The notes below the pieces were generated by a model. It was not told the origin of the DNA and searched no databases. It worked only from the letters and a program-made list of their open reading frames with translations. DNA of 64,000 nt from Sialis fuliginosa (Eukaryota > Arthropoda > Insecta > Megaloptera > Sialidae), in the NCBI GenBank assembly GCA_961205875.1, contig OY540813.1:5675001-5739000 (forward strand), written 5' to 3'. How positions within the stretch are numbered: position 1 is the stretch's first letter; each line of letters begins with the position of its first letter. The translations under genes and the position numbers were made by a program. Positions 33,908 to 44,290 of the stretch are shown in pieces.

Positions 33908-34611
33908 CTTGTGAAGAAATAAACTATTACTTATTGATTGTTAATATTTTATCATATTTATAAAAATAAAATTATCAAAGGTTATCGCATTTTTTTTGTA
34001 GTAAATTAATGTTAATTTTATAATTGTTATTGAAATTTAAAACGAGTGGTATTTAAAATCTTAAATAGCTGCTTTTACTTCGTATATTTAAAATGATATT
34101 TTTATCTTTATGTAATTCACTTCTTTTAAACCATATTTAAAATGTATCTTCTTTAAGGTAATATACTTGTGATAATATTTAGCAGTAGACAGTGGTGAAT
34201 GTCACTTTCACGATATTTAAATCGAATTTTAGATGTTAAAGGTCACGGTATAATATCAGCATTAGTATTGTGTTGTTTGTGTTCTACAAAATTAAAATAT
34301 ACGTATTCGTTTCTTTTAACAAACGTGCTTAGTAGAAATATTTCTATTATATTCGCCTGTTATATTTTTGGTATTTTGACCTTAAACCATTTAAAATCTT
34401 GGGTCATCATTCTAGCGTGGTTGTATATTATATGTAAACTATTTTCGTCGGACATTTTTATTATTAACATATATTTACATTATTATATCTTCTTTTTATA
34501 ATCGGAATTTCATATAAATGTTATTTAAATAAGTAAACAAATCAATAATTATAAAAAAATACGTGGATTGTCTAATTATATAATTAATATTTTAATATAT
34601 CTATTATTGTT
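33908..34611. other. A+T-rich stretch with a 100-codon hydrophobic frame
   Basis: An ATG frame at 34199-34501 encodes a Leu/Ile/Phe/Tyr-rich peptide with apparent hydrophobic stretches. T-rich DNA gives this by chance and no family signature is visible, so it is not called as a gene. Confidence 0.4.
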
Positions 34612-35032
34612 TCCTCGCCGTATCGAAGATACGAGAAGCTTTGTGATCGTTTTAAAATGAGAAGAAAAAATTCCATTTTAGGTCAAGACAAACTCTTTTC
34701 GTTACGTATTTGTCTGGACTTGTCACACGTATATATAACTCATTAACCACTGAACCGATATTAATGAAACTTGGTTGTGTCTGGCGTGAGAACGGTCCCA
34801 TTTCAAAATCGTGTGTAATGAGGAGGGGTGACATCCCAAAATATTTATTTTTTCAAGATATCTCAAGAACGACACATGTTACGTGAAAATTGTATAGAAT
34901 CTTTTTTGAAAAGCATTCAATTTCCTATAATATAAGTCTACAATATCTGTTGTAAAATATTCTCTTATAAAGATTTATCACAATTTGCTTTAAAAAATTT
35001 AGCACAAGGAAGCACTTGGCAGATGTTTTTTT
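34612..35032 (+). mobile_element. Family C repeat, copy 3
   Basis: TCCTCGCCGTATCGAAGATA, TTGTGATCGTTTTAAAATGA, ATTAATGAAACTTGGTTGTG and GATATCTCAAGAACGACACA, ending AGCACTTGGCAGATG as in copy 1, with internal deletions. The minus frame at 34652 is incidental. Confidence 0.8.
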
Positions 35033-35399
35033 ATGTTATGTTATATTTTATATTATGTAAACTTTAATTGTATATAAATGTTATAATATTTATTAAAACG
35101 CAATATATTAGGATGCCTTGAAAATAAATATCGAGGTTTTTACGGTGACATTTGAATATTTTTTTGTGACACTTTGAAATGAAAAGAGATAGGATGCATT
35201 ATAACGCAGAAATTAAAAATGTTACTTTTTAGCCCCGAAATAATGGTTCGTCAAAAATAGATACGATTTACACCCAGAAGCAAAATAGAATTTTGTAATG
35301 TAAACAAAATTATTATTTGAAATCAGAGTAAATCAAATTTCATGAATTCTATTTATCTTTATCGACGATGAAAAAAATCATCGTTAACAAATTAACATC
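35033..35399. other. A+T-rich stretch, no gene seen
   Basis: TTTACACCCAGAAGC near 35270 recalls the arm of family J but is too short to assign. Confidence 0.4.
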
Positions 35400-35702
35400 C
35401 CATCCCTCCCGTTTCATCCTGGTAAATATTAACATCTCTTACACGCGGTGAAGGCGGGTGGCGGGGGGCTTGTGTATAGGTAATACACGCATGGTTACAT
35501 ATTCAACGCGAATCTCCCTTTATCGGACATGTAAATCTGTCATAGAATTACCCTTTTGTCGTTGGGTGGGTGTGAGGATGGGGGTAATCCTGTGCGGGGG
35601 TTAAAGGGTACCGCCGATACGCGCCGCTAACAACGCACGCCGCCGCGCCGCTTCGGTCGTGTATCAGCAGCGATCCACGGGCTCGTAATGTCGGTGAAGA
35701 TG
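35400..35702 (+). promoter_or_regulatory. CpG-rich island with short ATG frame ending at a donor
   Basis: Strongly CpG-rich, single copy: ACACGCGGTGAAGGCGGGTG, CCGCCGATACGCGCCGCTAA and CGCCGCCGCGCCGCTTCGGT. An ATG at 35688 reads Met-Ser-Val-Lys-Met and runs directly into GTTAGT (35703-35708), an acceptable splice donor. The layout fits a promoter plus a first exon with five codons. No downstream exon could be joined by eye, so the protein is unknown. Confidence 0.45.
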
Positions 35703-35997
35703 GTTAGTGTCCTTTCACACGAACGAGTCATCAATCACGGAATGATATCTTTTAAAATGTTGGGAAATATTTTTTACATGTGTAACTAAGATTGCCTCAT
35801 TGGTTAATGTTAAAGAAAATTCTCCCAAAATGTCAAACGCTCGTTGAAAAAATAAAAAATAAAAAATTCTTATAGCAACATTTTGTAAAGAATTAAATTT
35901 CAATTCATAGATCCAGTATTTTTAAAGTAAATATTATCATAAAAATTGGATTTTTTTTTTTTTTTTTATACGAATATCTCTTTATAATTTGTAAATG

Positions 35998-36056
35998 GAC
36001 AGATGATCCTCCCAAAAAGGACTGTCCTTTACAAATAAGGTCAGTCTGCAACCCTG
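35998..36056 (-). mobile_element. Family Y end (CAGGGTTGC...AAAGGACAGTCC), copy 1
   Basis: On the minus strand CAGGGTTGCAGACTGACCTT is followed by AAAGGACAGTCCTTTTTGGG. A matching end with TTGACCTTTTATT...GGACAGTCCTTTTTGGGG lies at 52721-52787. Solo end of a repeat common in insects. Confidence 0.6.
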
Positions 36057-36119
36057 TGTATAGCTTATCAGATAATTTAATTTTCAAAAGTAATTTTCGC
36101 GTTTATTGAGTTTGACGTA

Positions 36120-36506
36120 CAGTCGCCTGCAGAACTCGTCTGGCACCCTAAAGGCTTGAATCGCTTACAAAAGATTCCAAATTCAAAGACAAACATCATC
36201 GGTTATCTTTTTCTATCAAGTTTAATATATTTAAATACTAAAATTCGGAATATCAAATATTTATTGCCACAAAATTTACGTATACAATTTTAAATAGATT
36301 ACATAATAATTTAATTGCACAAATATATATGAGTACTATAAACGAAGAGTAGTTCTTTATCTATCAAATGAATTTCAAAATATCTGTCTTTGTTTGATAC
36401 ATGGAGAAATGATTTAAATATTATAATAATCAAATGGGAGGAGCCTACTAAGTTTGTGATAAACGAAAATGAATACAAACTGCAAGACCATTAATGCAGG
36501 TGACTG
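36120..36506. mobile_element. Tc1/mariner-like MITE, TA target
   Basis: Ends CAGTCGCCTGCA and, reverse-complemented, CAGTCACCTGCA (11 of 12), with TA on both sides (36118-36119, 36507-36508). 387 bp, A+T-rich, non-coding. Class inferred from the TA duplication and CAGTC ends. Confidence 0.7.
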
Positions 36507-36685
36507 TACATATACAAACAACGTGGTACCGGAAATTGACGAGAATAACCGATCGAGACACGAACTCAAAGAACCTAAAAATACAATATAACCTATGAAA
36601 AATACAATAAATTATAATAAAGAAATATTCTCAATCTCAAACATTTTGTATTCATTAAGTTCATTACTACATTATATTAATATTT

Positions 36686-36706
36686 AATTTCTTTTTCAGG
36701 TAAGCC
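36686..36706 (+). promoter_or_regulatory. Splice acceptor fused to donor (CAG|GTAAG)
   Basis: ATTTCTTTTTCAGGTAAGCC: a pyrimidine tract and CAG (ending 36699) run straight into GTAAGC. This is the layout of a recursive-splicing ratchet point in long insect introns. It could also be an ordinary acceptor of a small exon (36700-36757 or 36700-36871), or chance. Confidence 0.4.
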
Positions 36707-36871
36707 ATCGTTATTCAATAGTACAAAAGTTACAAGAACATGAATTCTGAACCTAGGGTACGTATCACATAAAAGTAAAAATTCAATATGAAGATAAAAG
36801 GTTTTTTAAAAAAAGGTTCAGAACTGCCGATTCAAACCAATTTCCTGAAAACGAATGTATATTACACCATG
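36700..36871 (+). other. Candidate small exon between CAG| and |GTAAGT
   Basis: Bounded by the acceptor at 36699 and by CACCATG|GTAAGTTAT at 36871, a consensus donor. All three forward frames contain stops, so it would be untranslated or start inside. An ATG at 36742 (Met-Asn-Ser-Glu-Pro-Arg) reaches another possible donor, AGG|GTACGT at 36757. Confidence 0.3.
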
Positions 36872-36939
36872 GTAAGTTATACTAACCTATAACTCTATTC
36901 ACAATTACCTACTGTATTATGCCGTGAGACAGTTATACA

Positions 36940-37200
36940 TCAACCCTTTTCAGTGTGCGTAACGGCGTTTGTTGACCGGTCGGCGAAGCGCGGGGGTGAA
37001 AATGACGGACGGCCGATGTGTCACGTAGCAAAAAAACATCGAGCCGATTATTTAGCCGCCATATGGATTACACAACATCGTGTCGATTCTCCGGACGTTT
37101 CCGCGTCGTGCCCGCTGTAAAATCGCCGTCGTGCAAGCTCTCTAAGAGATCTATTGCGTATAATAAATATTATTTTATTAGTTGTGCGAATAAAATTTAG
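36940..37200. promoter_or_regulatory. CpG-rich island, candidate promoter
   Basis: AACGGCGTTTGTTGACCGGT, CGGCGAAGCGCGGGGGTG, GGACGTTTCCGCGTCGTGCC and AATCGCCGTCGTGCAAGC are CpG-rich and unrepeated. A Pho/YY1-type GCCGCCAT is at 37065-37072. The 60-codon frame from 37018 has no ATG start or signature. Transcription direction is not evident. Confidence 0.4.
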
Positions 37201-37432
37201 TCATTTATGTTTGTACTTTTTTTTTAGTATTTTAATTGCAATTATTATACTAACATAAGACATCTTTTTTTGGTAATTAAATTAATTATTCTGGGATTCT
37301 GGATATAAGATGTGTCTTCGGAAATTTTTTAATGAAAATTCGTGTTACTGAATTGAAGTTTACGGGTCCATAAACTGTTACCATTTGATAGTGGATAAGG
37401 TACTGGTACCAGTCTTAAATCATACCCCAGTG

Positions 37433-37736
37433 TTTGTTAGCTAGCTAGCAAGCACTTTCAAATGAGATATCAAACTTATATGACAATTCTTTTGGAGTTT
37501 GTTGAAGACTTTGACAAGTTTCGTGCACGCGTTGTAGGTAAATACCAACGGTATTAAAACAGTGGTGATATTATGAAAATTATATTGTACGGTGAAAGAT
37601 GCCAACTGTGTTACAATTAGTTGAAGTGTCACTGCTCTAAATTCCATAGCTAATCCATAGATACTAGTACAGAATTAATACCCCATTTGAAAGTAATTGC
37701 TAGCTAGAAAATTTTGCTAGCTCCTTTATAATACCG
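37433..37736 (-). mobile_element. Family B element, copy 2, nested in family A
   Basis: Inverted copy of 19786-20108: TTAGCTAGCTAGCAAGCACT at the left and GCTAGCTCCTTTATAATACC at the right. On the minus strand an ATG frame of 68 codons (37441-37647) starts with the same residues as copy 1. Its C-terminal half matches copy 1 only after a frame change, and both end at the same point in a stop codon. Confidence 0.75.
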
Positions 37737-38009
37737 GACATCAATGTACTAAATTGGAAATATTTGTTAATATTTGATTACTGCCATTACTGAATCATAA
37801 TCAATAGAAACTTAATTGTAAAACAGCTTAATTTGATGACAATCGACCAATGGGTGTCAAAATGGTGGACTTTGAATTTAATTATTATTAGTGTAATCTT
37901 TTTATTAACTTATTATATTATCATAGCATCTGCTTTGCATTGTTTTAAATTTTACGATTCTTTATTTTATAACTTTTGTGTCGTAGTACTTATCCTTTTG
38001 TAATGATTA

Positions 38010-38147
38010 TGTCGTGTTTAGACCAAAGAAAACAAAATAGAAACACGGTGTTTGAAAACACATCGTATTTAAAAATGCATAGGGTTAATTGCACTTTTGT
38101 CAAAAAGACACATGTTGCTGTTTTGTTTTTTCGGTGTAAACACGGCA
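38010..38147. mobile_element. 138-bp Harbinger-like palindromic MITE
   Basis: Ends TGTCGTGTTTA and, reverse-complemented, TGCCGTGTTTA; the arms pair for about 50 bp. TTA lies on both sides (38007-38009, 38148-38150), and other family A copies are uninterrupted here. A 3-bp TTA/TAA target is typical of PIF/Harbinger elements. The frame at 37976-38242 crosses it by chance. Confidence 0.75.
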
Positions 38148-38237
38148 TTAGCAAGTATCCTTCATTGGGTGCCCATTACTGGTTCTATTTTGTCCATTAC
38201 TGGAGAAAAGGCGTCTTAAACTGGTGCCAGTACCTTA

Positions 38238-39880
38238 TTTAACTTGAATTTATAGACTCTAGTAGTTAAATTTATATTTACGTAAATTTACAAACGATTT
38301 TAATAATAATTAGTTATAAATTTTTAACATGAAAATAAAGGTACTTTAGCTTGTGACATCCCATGAATAATGTATATTATTTATGTTTTATTATGTTTAA
38401 AATTACATACAGTTAAATAAATAAATTATCACAGAATTATTTTTATAAAAAATATTTATTATTAATTGATTTCATAATCAAAACAATTAAAATGTTTTTT
38501 TGGGTAAGTAACAGTTTTAGGTAGGAGTTTGCCTCTTCCAAAATAAAATCAGAAAACTTATTATCTTGTACTTGATAATTGCTAAGAATATATCACACCT
38601 TGTAAAACATGTTATGAATTTATTATTCTGACTAAAATTGATCATATTTGTTTTTTAATTAAACCGTAATCAAACATGGTAGATATTATTTATGTGACCG
38701 CGATAATCAGTGGCTTAATTTTTGAAATACCGGATGTACATCAAGATAATATTAATACATATTTTACCTTTTATTTTTCATGAACAAAACGTTTTTGATG
38801 TGTAAAATGTAATCTGTTACTTATTATAATTTTGTTGTTATTGTTTATTAATTATATTGATTATTATTAAAAGTATAATAAAATGAGTAAATCAAAATTA
38901 ACTTCTTTCAATTTCTAGAATGTTATTGAGATAAGGGAAAGTCCATGGAATGGATTTTATAAGTTTATGCTAATCAAAACGATATTTTTGATATTAATAT
39001 AAAAACACCTGAAAAGGAAGGAACTGATTTTTTATTAACTTCAGTATCTGTAACGGGCGTTACAAATTTAAGCTCAGTTATTAAGTCAGGTAAATATGCA
39101 AAATCTCTTATTCCATTTATGTGTTTTTTTTGTATACTGTGACTATTAATATAGGCAGATGTAAACATATAAATGAAGCTTGATTGTATGTTTATCTATT
39201 TTTAATAATTTTTGATAAGTGTAACGGGCGTTACACACAATTTTGATATAGATAATTTTTACTTCATTCTTTGGAGTTGTTAAATGTTAAGTGATTTTTA
39301 AAATAATATGAAATAATGAAAAAGGCGTTCTTTCTTATTGTTTTTTAGCAGTTAATCTGGACTCGCCCATAAGTAACTAAAAAAATAAAGATGAAATTGA
39401 AGAATAATCATATTTTAGAAATTTCAAAAACCTTTTTCTGTTCCTAGATTTTAATGTAAATAACTATTTACAATTATGAATCACTGTACGCCCTAGAGAC
39501 AATTTGAGAATCCTCTGTAAATACTGACCTAACTATTATCATGTTATTGTACTTAAACGGAGCCAAAGGATTGTAGAATAACAAAAATGAATAATACTTT
39601 ATCTGTAGGATGCTGTGTGGTCATCTAGAGTCGAACCGACCGTAAATATTGCTCTTGTACCATATGTAAAAATGGAAACTGTAATTTAAATAATAATTTT
39701 AATATTTTTAAAAATATTTAATTTACAACTTTCTTCGCATGTACAGATTTTATTCAATGTGGTATTGTGGTTATTAATTAATCATTTTTGTGGCACATTT
39801 TGTGGAACACTTGCACTTTTTGATATAAAATCTAAAAATAAATGACAAAATCTGATATTTATTTAAAAAAATAGATAGTA
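38238..39880. other. A+T-rich stretch, no gene; two palindromes noted separately
   Basis: Apart from the paired GTAACGGGCGTTAC palindromes (39049-39064, 39220-39235) nothing was recognised. The minus frame at 38974-39168 contains one of them and is chance-like. Confidence 0.45.
39049..39235. repeat. Two identical 16-bp palindromes 171 bp apart
   Basis: TGTAACGGGCGTTACA occurs at 39049-39064 and 39220-39235. Each is an inverted repeat TGTAAC/GTTACA around GGGC, and in the second copy pairing extends outward (GTGTAAC...GTTACAC). Upstream T/A-rich flanks are loosely similar, so the pair may be an old duplication. Confidence 0.6.
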
Positions 39881-39955
39881 CCCGCCGCCATACGTGTTTT
39901 ATAATGCACCTAAGGTAAAAAAGGTTGGTAACTCCTGCTCTAGTGTACATAATAT
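39880..39955 (-). mobile_element. Possible hAT terminal fragment
   Basis: On the minus strand AGAGCAGGAGTTACCAACCT is like hAT ends of the CAGnGGTTACCAACC kind, followed by ACCTTAGGTGC and GTATGGCGGCGGG. No opposite end or duplication was found. Confidence 0.35.
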
Positions 39956-40019
39956 ATACAGAGTCTAAAATAATCTCGAGATCACCGTGGATGCCTCATT
40001 TAATATATATTTGTTGTTT

Positions 40020-40540
40020 GCAAGTTGATAAACAGTTGAGTACGGCCGCCATTGAAAACGGATGATTTACGAGTATTAAATTTAATATCATGTTCCTTTC
40101 TGTACTGGCAATGAATATAATTTGAGTTTATGATAAAATTGTAGTGTGCTTGTCTCCGTTCGAACGGCACATGGACATAATAATAATGAACATGGCGAGT
40201 TCATGAACTCTAAATGGCGGTAACCGTAATAAAAAGCAGTGCAAGCAACTTAACAAAATTCCGAATATTCGCCAATTCGCGAGAGCGTTGTAATGTGAAG
40301 TGAGAGATGCACAAACTAGAACCCGTGCCAAATAACATGTCTATTTTTATCGACGACAATATTTTTAATAACATAATACATAATATCGACGTCTCTGTCT
40401 ATCGTTTAAATTCCCTGTTGCTGTGCTCTTTTTTCCCCGTCGCGTCAACAGTGTTCGGGAATCGGTTCAATTTTATTTTATTTTATTTTGCAGCGATAGT
40501 TGTTGAAAAAATGTAACGAATGTCGGTGAATTTTCATTTT
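40020..40540 (+). promoter_or_regulatory. Balanced island with Pho/YY1-like sites, candidate promoter
   Basis: Near-balanced, unrepeated sequence: TACGGCCGCCATTGAAAACG, AACATGGCGAG, AAATGGCGGTAACCG, ATTCGCGAGAGCG and CCCCGTCGCGTCAACAGTG. Pho/YY1-type cores (GCCGCCAT at 40046, ATGGCGG at 40214) are present. An ATG at 40307 opens 70 codons without signature; a T-rich tract ends in TTTTGCAG at 40493, a possible acceptor. No gene can be named. Confidence 0.38.
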
Positions 40541-41465
40541 GAACGTGCTATTTGTTGTGCAAGATAAATAGGGTACAATTAAAATTTATTGTTTCTTTCG
40601 ACAGTAATGATTTTGTGATGCGAGAATTCTAAATTTAATTTGTGTCTAGGATGATGTGGGCATAAATTTATTCAGAAGAAAATCGTATATTTTATCTTAA
40701 TAGTAGTCTAGTATATTATAATAATATATGAAGTGGATGAATTTATTAAATTATTGGTCTGTTTTATGTTGTGAGAGTTTTAATGGAATTATGAAAGATT
40801 TAAAATACTTTACAACAAAGTTGTGAACAAGAGTAACATAAGTAAACTCAAATAATATAGTTGTTTATTTGTTAAAATACATTTACGTATATTTTCTTGA
40901 CTAATTCACGTGGAAATCTCGAGTGAATGTGAAATAGATTGCGCTATCAAGAAAATTAGGTTTATGGGTCATTCTAAGATAAAGGTAGGGGCTAGTAAAA
41001 TATTGTATTTATTTGTTTTCGAATGAAAAATGCAGTACAATGAAAAATTGAATATAGTAAGGATAATCAAACAATAGAAAATATTTATGAAAAATGGATA
41101 GATTATGTGACATGTGTCAGTTTTAATTTTGTGCTAGAAATTATATTACGATATCAAATCGTACCTTTCAATAAACACGTATATATGTCTTCAGAAAATC
41201 GATTAGTGTAGTTAGTCAAGCATGGTAAACATGGCTTAGGAATTTCATCATTTCATATCAGTTTTTTATTAAATACTTTATCATTGCAGAAATAATCATA
41301 ATATTGTTAAATCACTTCAAAAACGATACGTTGTTAAGTAATGCCTATTTCTTTCCAAATTAAATACGAATATCTTATATATATTTTATAGAAAAAATTC
41401 GAATTGTTTTTAAAATCTGTACATGAAATTTCATAAAAAATTTTAAAAAATGCAAAAACATGAAA
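40541..41465. other. A+T-rich stretch, no gene seen
   Basis: No repeat partner, frame or motif recognised. Confidence 0.45.
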
Positions 41466-41628
41466 ATTCGATGAACCGATCTTAATGAAATTTGGCAGGG
41501 AGATAGCTAGCATCCTGATGAAGGACATAGGCTTTTTTGTATCTCGAAAAATTTATTAAGGATTTATGTCAAGCGAATTTTCTTCTTTTCTAACCTAAAT
41601 TCCACGCAAACGAAGTCGCGATTAACAA
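41466..41628 (-). mobile_element. Family D repeat, copy 4 (reverse)
   Basis: ATGAACCGATCTTAATGAAA, TTTGGCAGGGAGATAGCTAG, CATCCTGATGAAGGACATAG and CGCAAACGAAGTCGCG are the reverse complement of the family D order, with the usual 5' motif GTCGCGACTTCG-like at the right. Confidence 0.75.
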
Positions 41629-42486
41629 ATTGTTTCTATTCTTGTGGGTCTACAGCCTTTTTTGCCATCGATTGGAGTTAAAATAATCGAGTTGATTATT
41701 AATTCAATTTATCACATATATGCATAGAAAACTTTTCAGTTTTAAATGATCAAAATCAAAGTATGAATAATATTCAGGTAGTTGATTCCATAACTTTTCC
41801 TTTTTTTCCAATTTCTGTACGGAATACTAATTAAAATGATCAGCTAAATAAATAACCACTGCATGTGTATCGTAATCAATAAATATTTATTTGTATAGGT
41901 TCGATATGCGTAGGTGTTTATTTTCTAAACATAATTAAACATTGGAGATCGACAACTGTAACTGATAAAGTCCGATTGTTAATAAAAATAAATATGCGAA
42001 GGTGTTTTGCATTACTTTAAACAATAACACAAGACGACGTTTTCAGCTTTTATTTCATATTAACAAAACATATTTTAGTTATAAAAAGTTACGTAAAATA
42101 TAATACACAAAATTTAATTTTAGACTAGTATACACAGAAAATATTCTAAGGAAGCGGGGGGGGGGGGGGTAACCTTGTAATTTTTTTTTAGAAAAAGGTG
42201 TTAAACATTACGTTAGTTTATTATATTTGCTCCCCTCCCCTCCTGCAGATGCCCATGTTATAAATTCTATAATCGAAACTGAAGAGAATTTTTTTTTAAA
42301 ATTATACAGTTAAGATAAAGGAAGTATAATTGCACTTATAAATTACAAACATGCACATTTTAATGTTAACATTCTACACGTGTTTATGAACTTGTGGATA
42401 ATATGTTTGCTATGCAAATGGTACGTTATTTCTTTTAACACACTTACAGTAGAACTTCTATAAATTAAAAGAAATAGATGTACTTG
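41629..42486. other. A+T-rich stretch with G14 tract
   Basis: 42156-42169 is a run of 14 G; 42225-42258 is CT-rich (CTCCCCTCCCCTCCTGCAGA) and ends TGCCCATGTTATAAA, whose reverse (CATGGGCATCTG) recurs at 50053. This pair of G- and C-rich tracts about 60 bases apart may mark a small decayed element. Confidence 0.4.
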
Positions 42487-42815
42487 TGGAGAAAAACGTA
42501 ATTTTCAAAAAAATAAATATATTTTTTAACTTTGATAAGCAATAACTCTGAACTGAAAACACGGCTAGCAATAACGCTAATACTGAAAAATTTGTTAGTT
42601 AATTATCTATAAAATTGACTCATTGTGGTTGCTCTAGTTATGTTACTTTGGAAGTTATGAGATAATCTTTGTTTGTAAGTACCGCTCTAAAGGAACTTTT
42701 TAAACATCCTGTAGTTCAGAGGGTGTGAAGATAGACCCCCCCCCCTCACATTCCTTGAGCCAAGGAATCAACTCCTAAAATGTATGTATCCCAAACCGGA
42801 TCATCCTGTATATGT
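42487..42815 (-). mobile_element. Family K repeat, copy 2 (reverse)
   Basis: GGCTAGCAATAACGCTAATA, GACTCATTGTGGTTGCTCTA, CTTTGGAAGTTATGAGATAA and ACCGGATCATCCTGTATAT mirror copy 1 at 5737-6035. A C10 run is at 42736-42745. Confidence 0.75.
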
Positions 42816-44029
42816 CATATCCTCTAAGAAGTAACAACCCTACTGCAAATGCATTTGTCATATAATGACAGATAAGAAAGATGTTAATAAATATTTTCTT
42901 ACACAGAGGTCGTTAATGTTATGATTATAAGTAATTATCGTTAGGTAGTTACTACCTTTTTTGTTTCGTTTATTTTTATATCATCTACGTCAATCAACAG
43001 TTAAGATTATAGACATCGTTTCTTTTCAGTACTTCACATATGAATGTAATGAATATATTTTATTAGTGTTGTAGAAAAAAAAAATCATATCCACGCAAAC
43101 TCTGCTGTAAGCGAATTATTCTTTGGCAGTTAAAAATTATTTATGTGTAAATTAGTAGGTACTGAAATTTTTATTATTATTTATTGTTTATATATTTTTA
43201 ATTCTGTATTTTAAGCACACATATATAATAAAACTGTAGGGATTTTTGAAGTCAGGACCTTTGGGTTGCGAAATGTATTATATTTTTTTGTTTTAAAAAT
43301 ATCAACTTAATTAATTATATCGAAAAATATCCCAAAATTGTTCTTAATTATATACGAGAAAATTGTAAGTATAGAATAATTTTTGTAATTGTAGAACTTG
43401 AAATTTTTTGCAGTAAAATATCCCTAAGTATATCTTTTAGTAGATGTTTTTTATTTTCTTATACCATGTATATTATGAAATATACATATAGTATTGTGTA
43501 GCCGATTTTTTTCGAAATCCGGATTTTGATGTAATTATTCATTTATATATCTATCTGTCTTTAAGCGCTGTAACTTTAATACGACAAATTGTAGAAGGGT
43601 GAAATTTAAGATTAATTTTTGTTTGGGAAGAAAACTTCCTATTTTTGAAAACGATTTTTTAACCGGATACGGATCGTCGAATTTTGAATTTTTCAAATTA
43701 CTTTGAAACAGTGTTAATAAGAGAAAAATGGTCATGTTAAAAATTGTAGATAATATTATTATCTATAATTTAAAAAAAACTGTCAGAATTACGTATAGAA
43801 AGTCCCGTGGCAGATATTTTTTAATTGAAATATCATTTGAAAAGAAATTTACAAAGCTACTGAGTCCGCTCCTGCGTGTAAGTACAGTTTTAAGCAGATA
43901 CTTTTTCTGTGAATGTAAAGCCTATTATTAGACTGTAGTTTTCATCTTTACGCAGTTACAAAAATAGTGTATTCAACAGGTATAACATGCCGTAAAAGCA
44001 AACATAGGTACCTACTTAAGTAGAGTTTA
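42816..44029. other. A+T-rich stretch; possible decayed repeat at 43495-43710
   Basis: CTGTCTTTAAGCGCTGTAAC and TTTTTAACCGGATACGGATC have the character of an insect repeat, but there is no second copy here. The frames at 43535 and 43728 are A+T-rich and unsupported. Confidence 0.4.
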
Positions 44030-44290
44030 ACGGTATCTATGCACTGCGCGCATGCGTATTTTGGCCATTGCAATTATGCGTCCGGTGTTGCTGAGAGTGT
44101 TTCTTCACAAGTATTTTTATAGTATGCGGTCGGTTTTCATTTTCGATGATTCATTTTGATTTGTGAACTCTTTCTTCTCCCCACTTTAACGCTACTGTTT
44201 TACTTATTGTTAGAACACATGTGTGCCGTGTGTGTGATGTAAACAAGGGAGTAAATTCTTCTTCGGATTTAGGTTTGTTAATTATGATAT
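44030..44290. promoter_or_regulatory. Balanced island with NRF1-type site
   Basis: CACTGCGCGCATGCGTATTT contains GCGCATGCG (44048-44056), the core bound by NRF-1/erect wing at insect promoters. It is followed by GCGTCCGGTGTTGCTGAGAG, TATGCGGTCGGTTTTC and TTCTTCTCCCCACTTTAACG. Unrepeated. Candidate promoter; direction and product unknown. Confidence 0.4.

Larger units (their letters stand above)
37398..38235 (+). mobile_element. Family A MITE, copy 3, doubly interrupted
   Basis: Begins AGGTACTGGTACCAGTCTTA, ends AAACTGGTGCCAGTACCT, with TA at both edges. The A sequence stops at about 37432 and resumes at 37737 around a family B copy, and is broken again at 38010-38147 by a Harbinger-like element. 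Removing both leaves roughly the usual 0.4-0.5-kb length. Confidence 0.85.

Noticed and set aside
34199-34501. 100-codon hydrophobic frame resembling a small membrane protein
   Set aside because: T-rich DNA yields Phe/Leu/Ile frames by chance. No signature, conserved start context or neighbour supports it.
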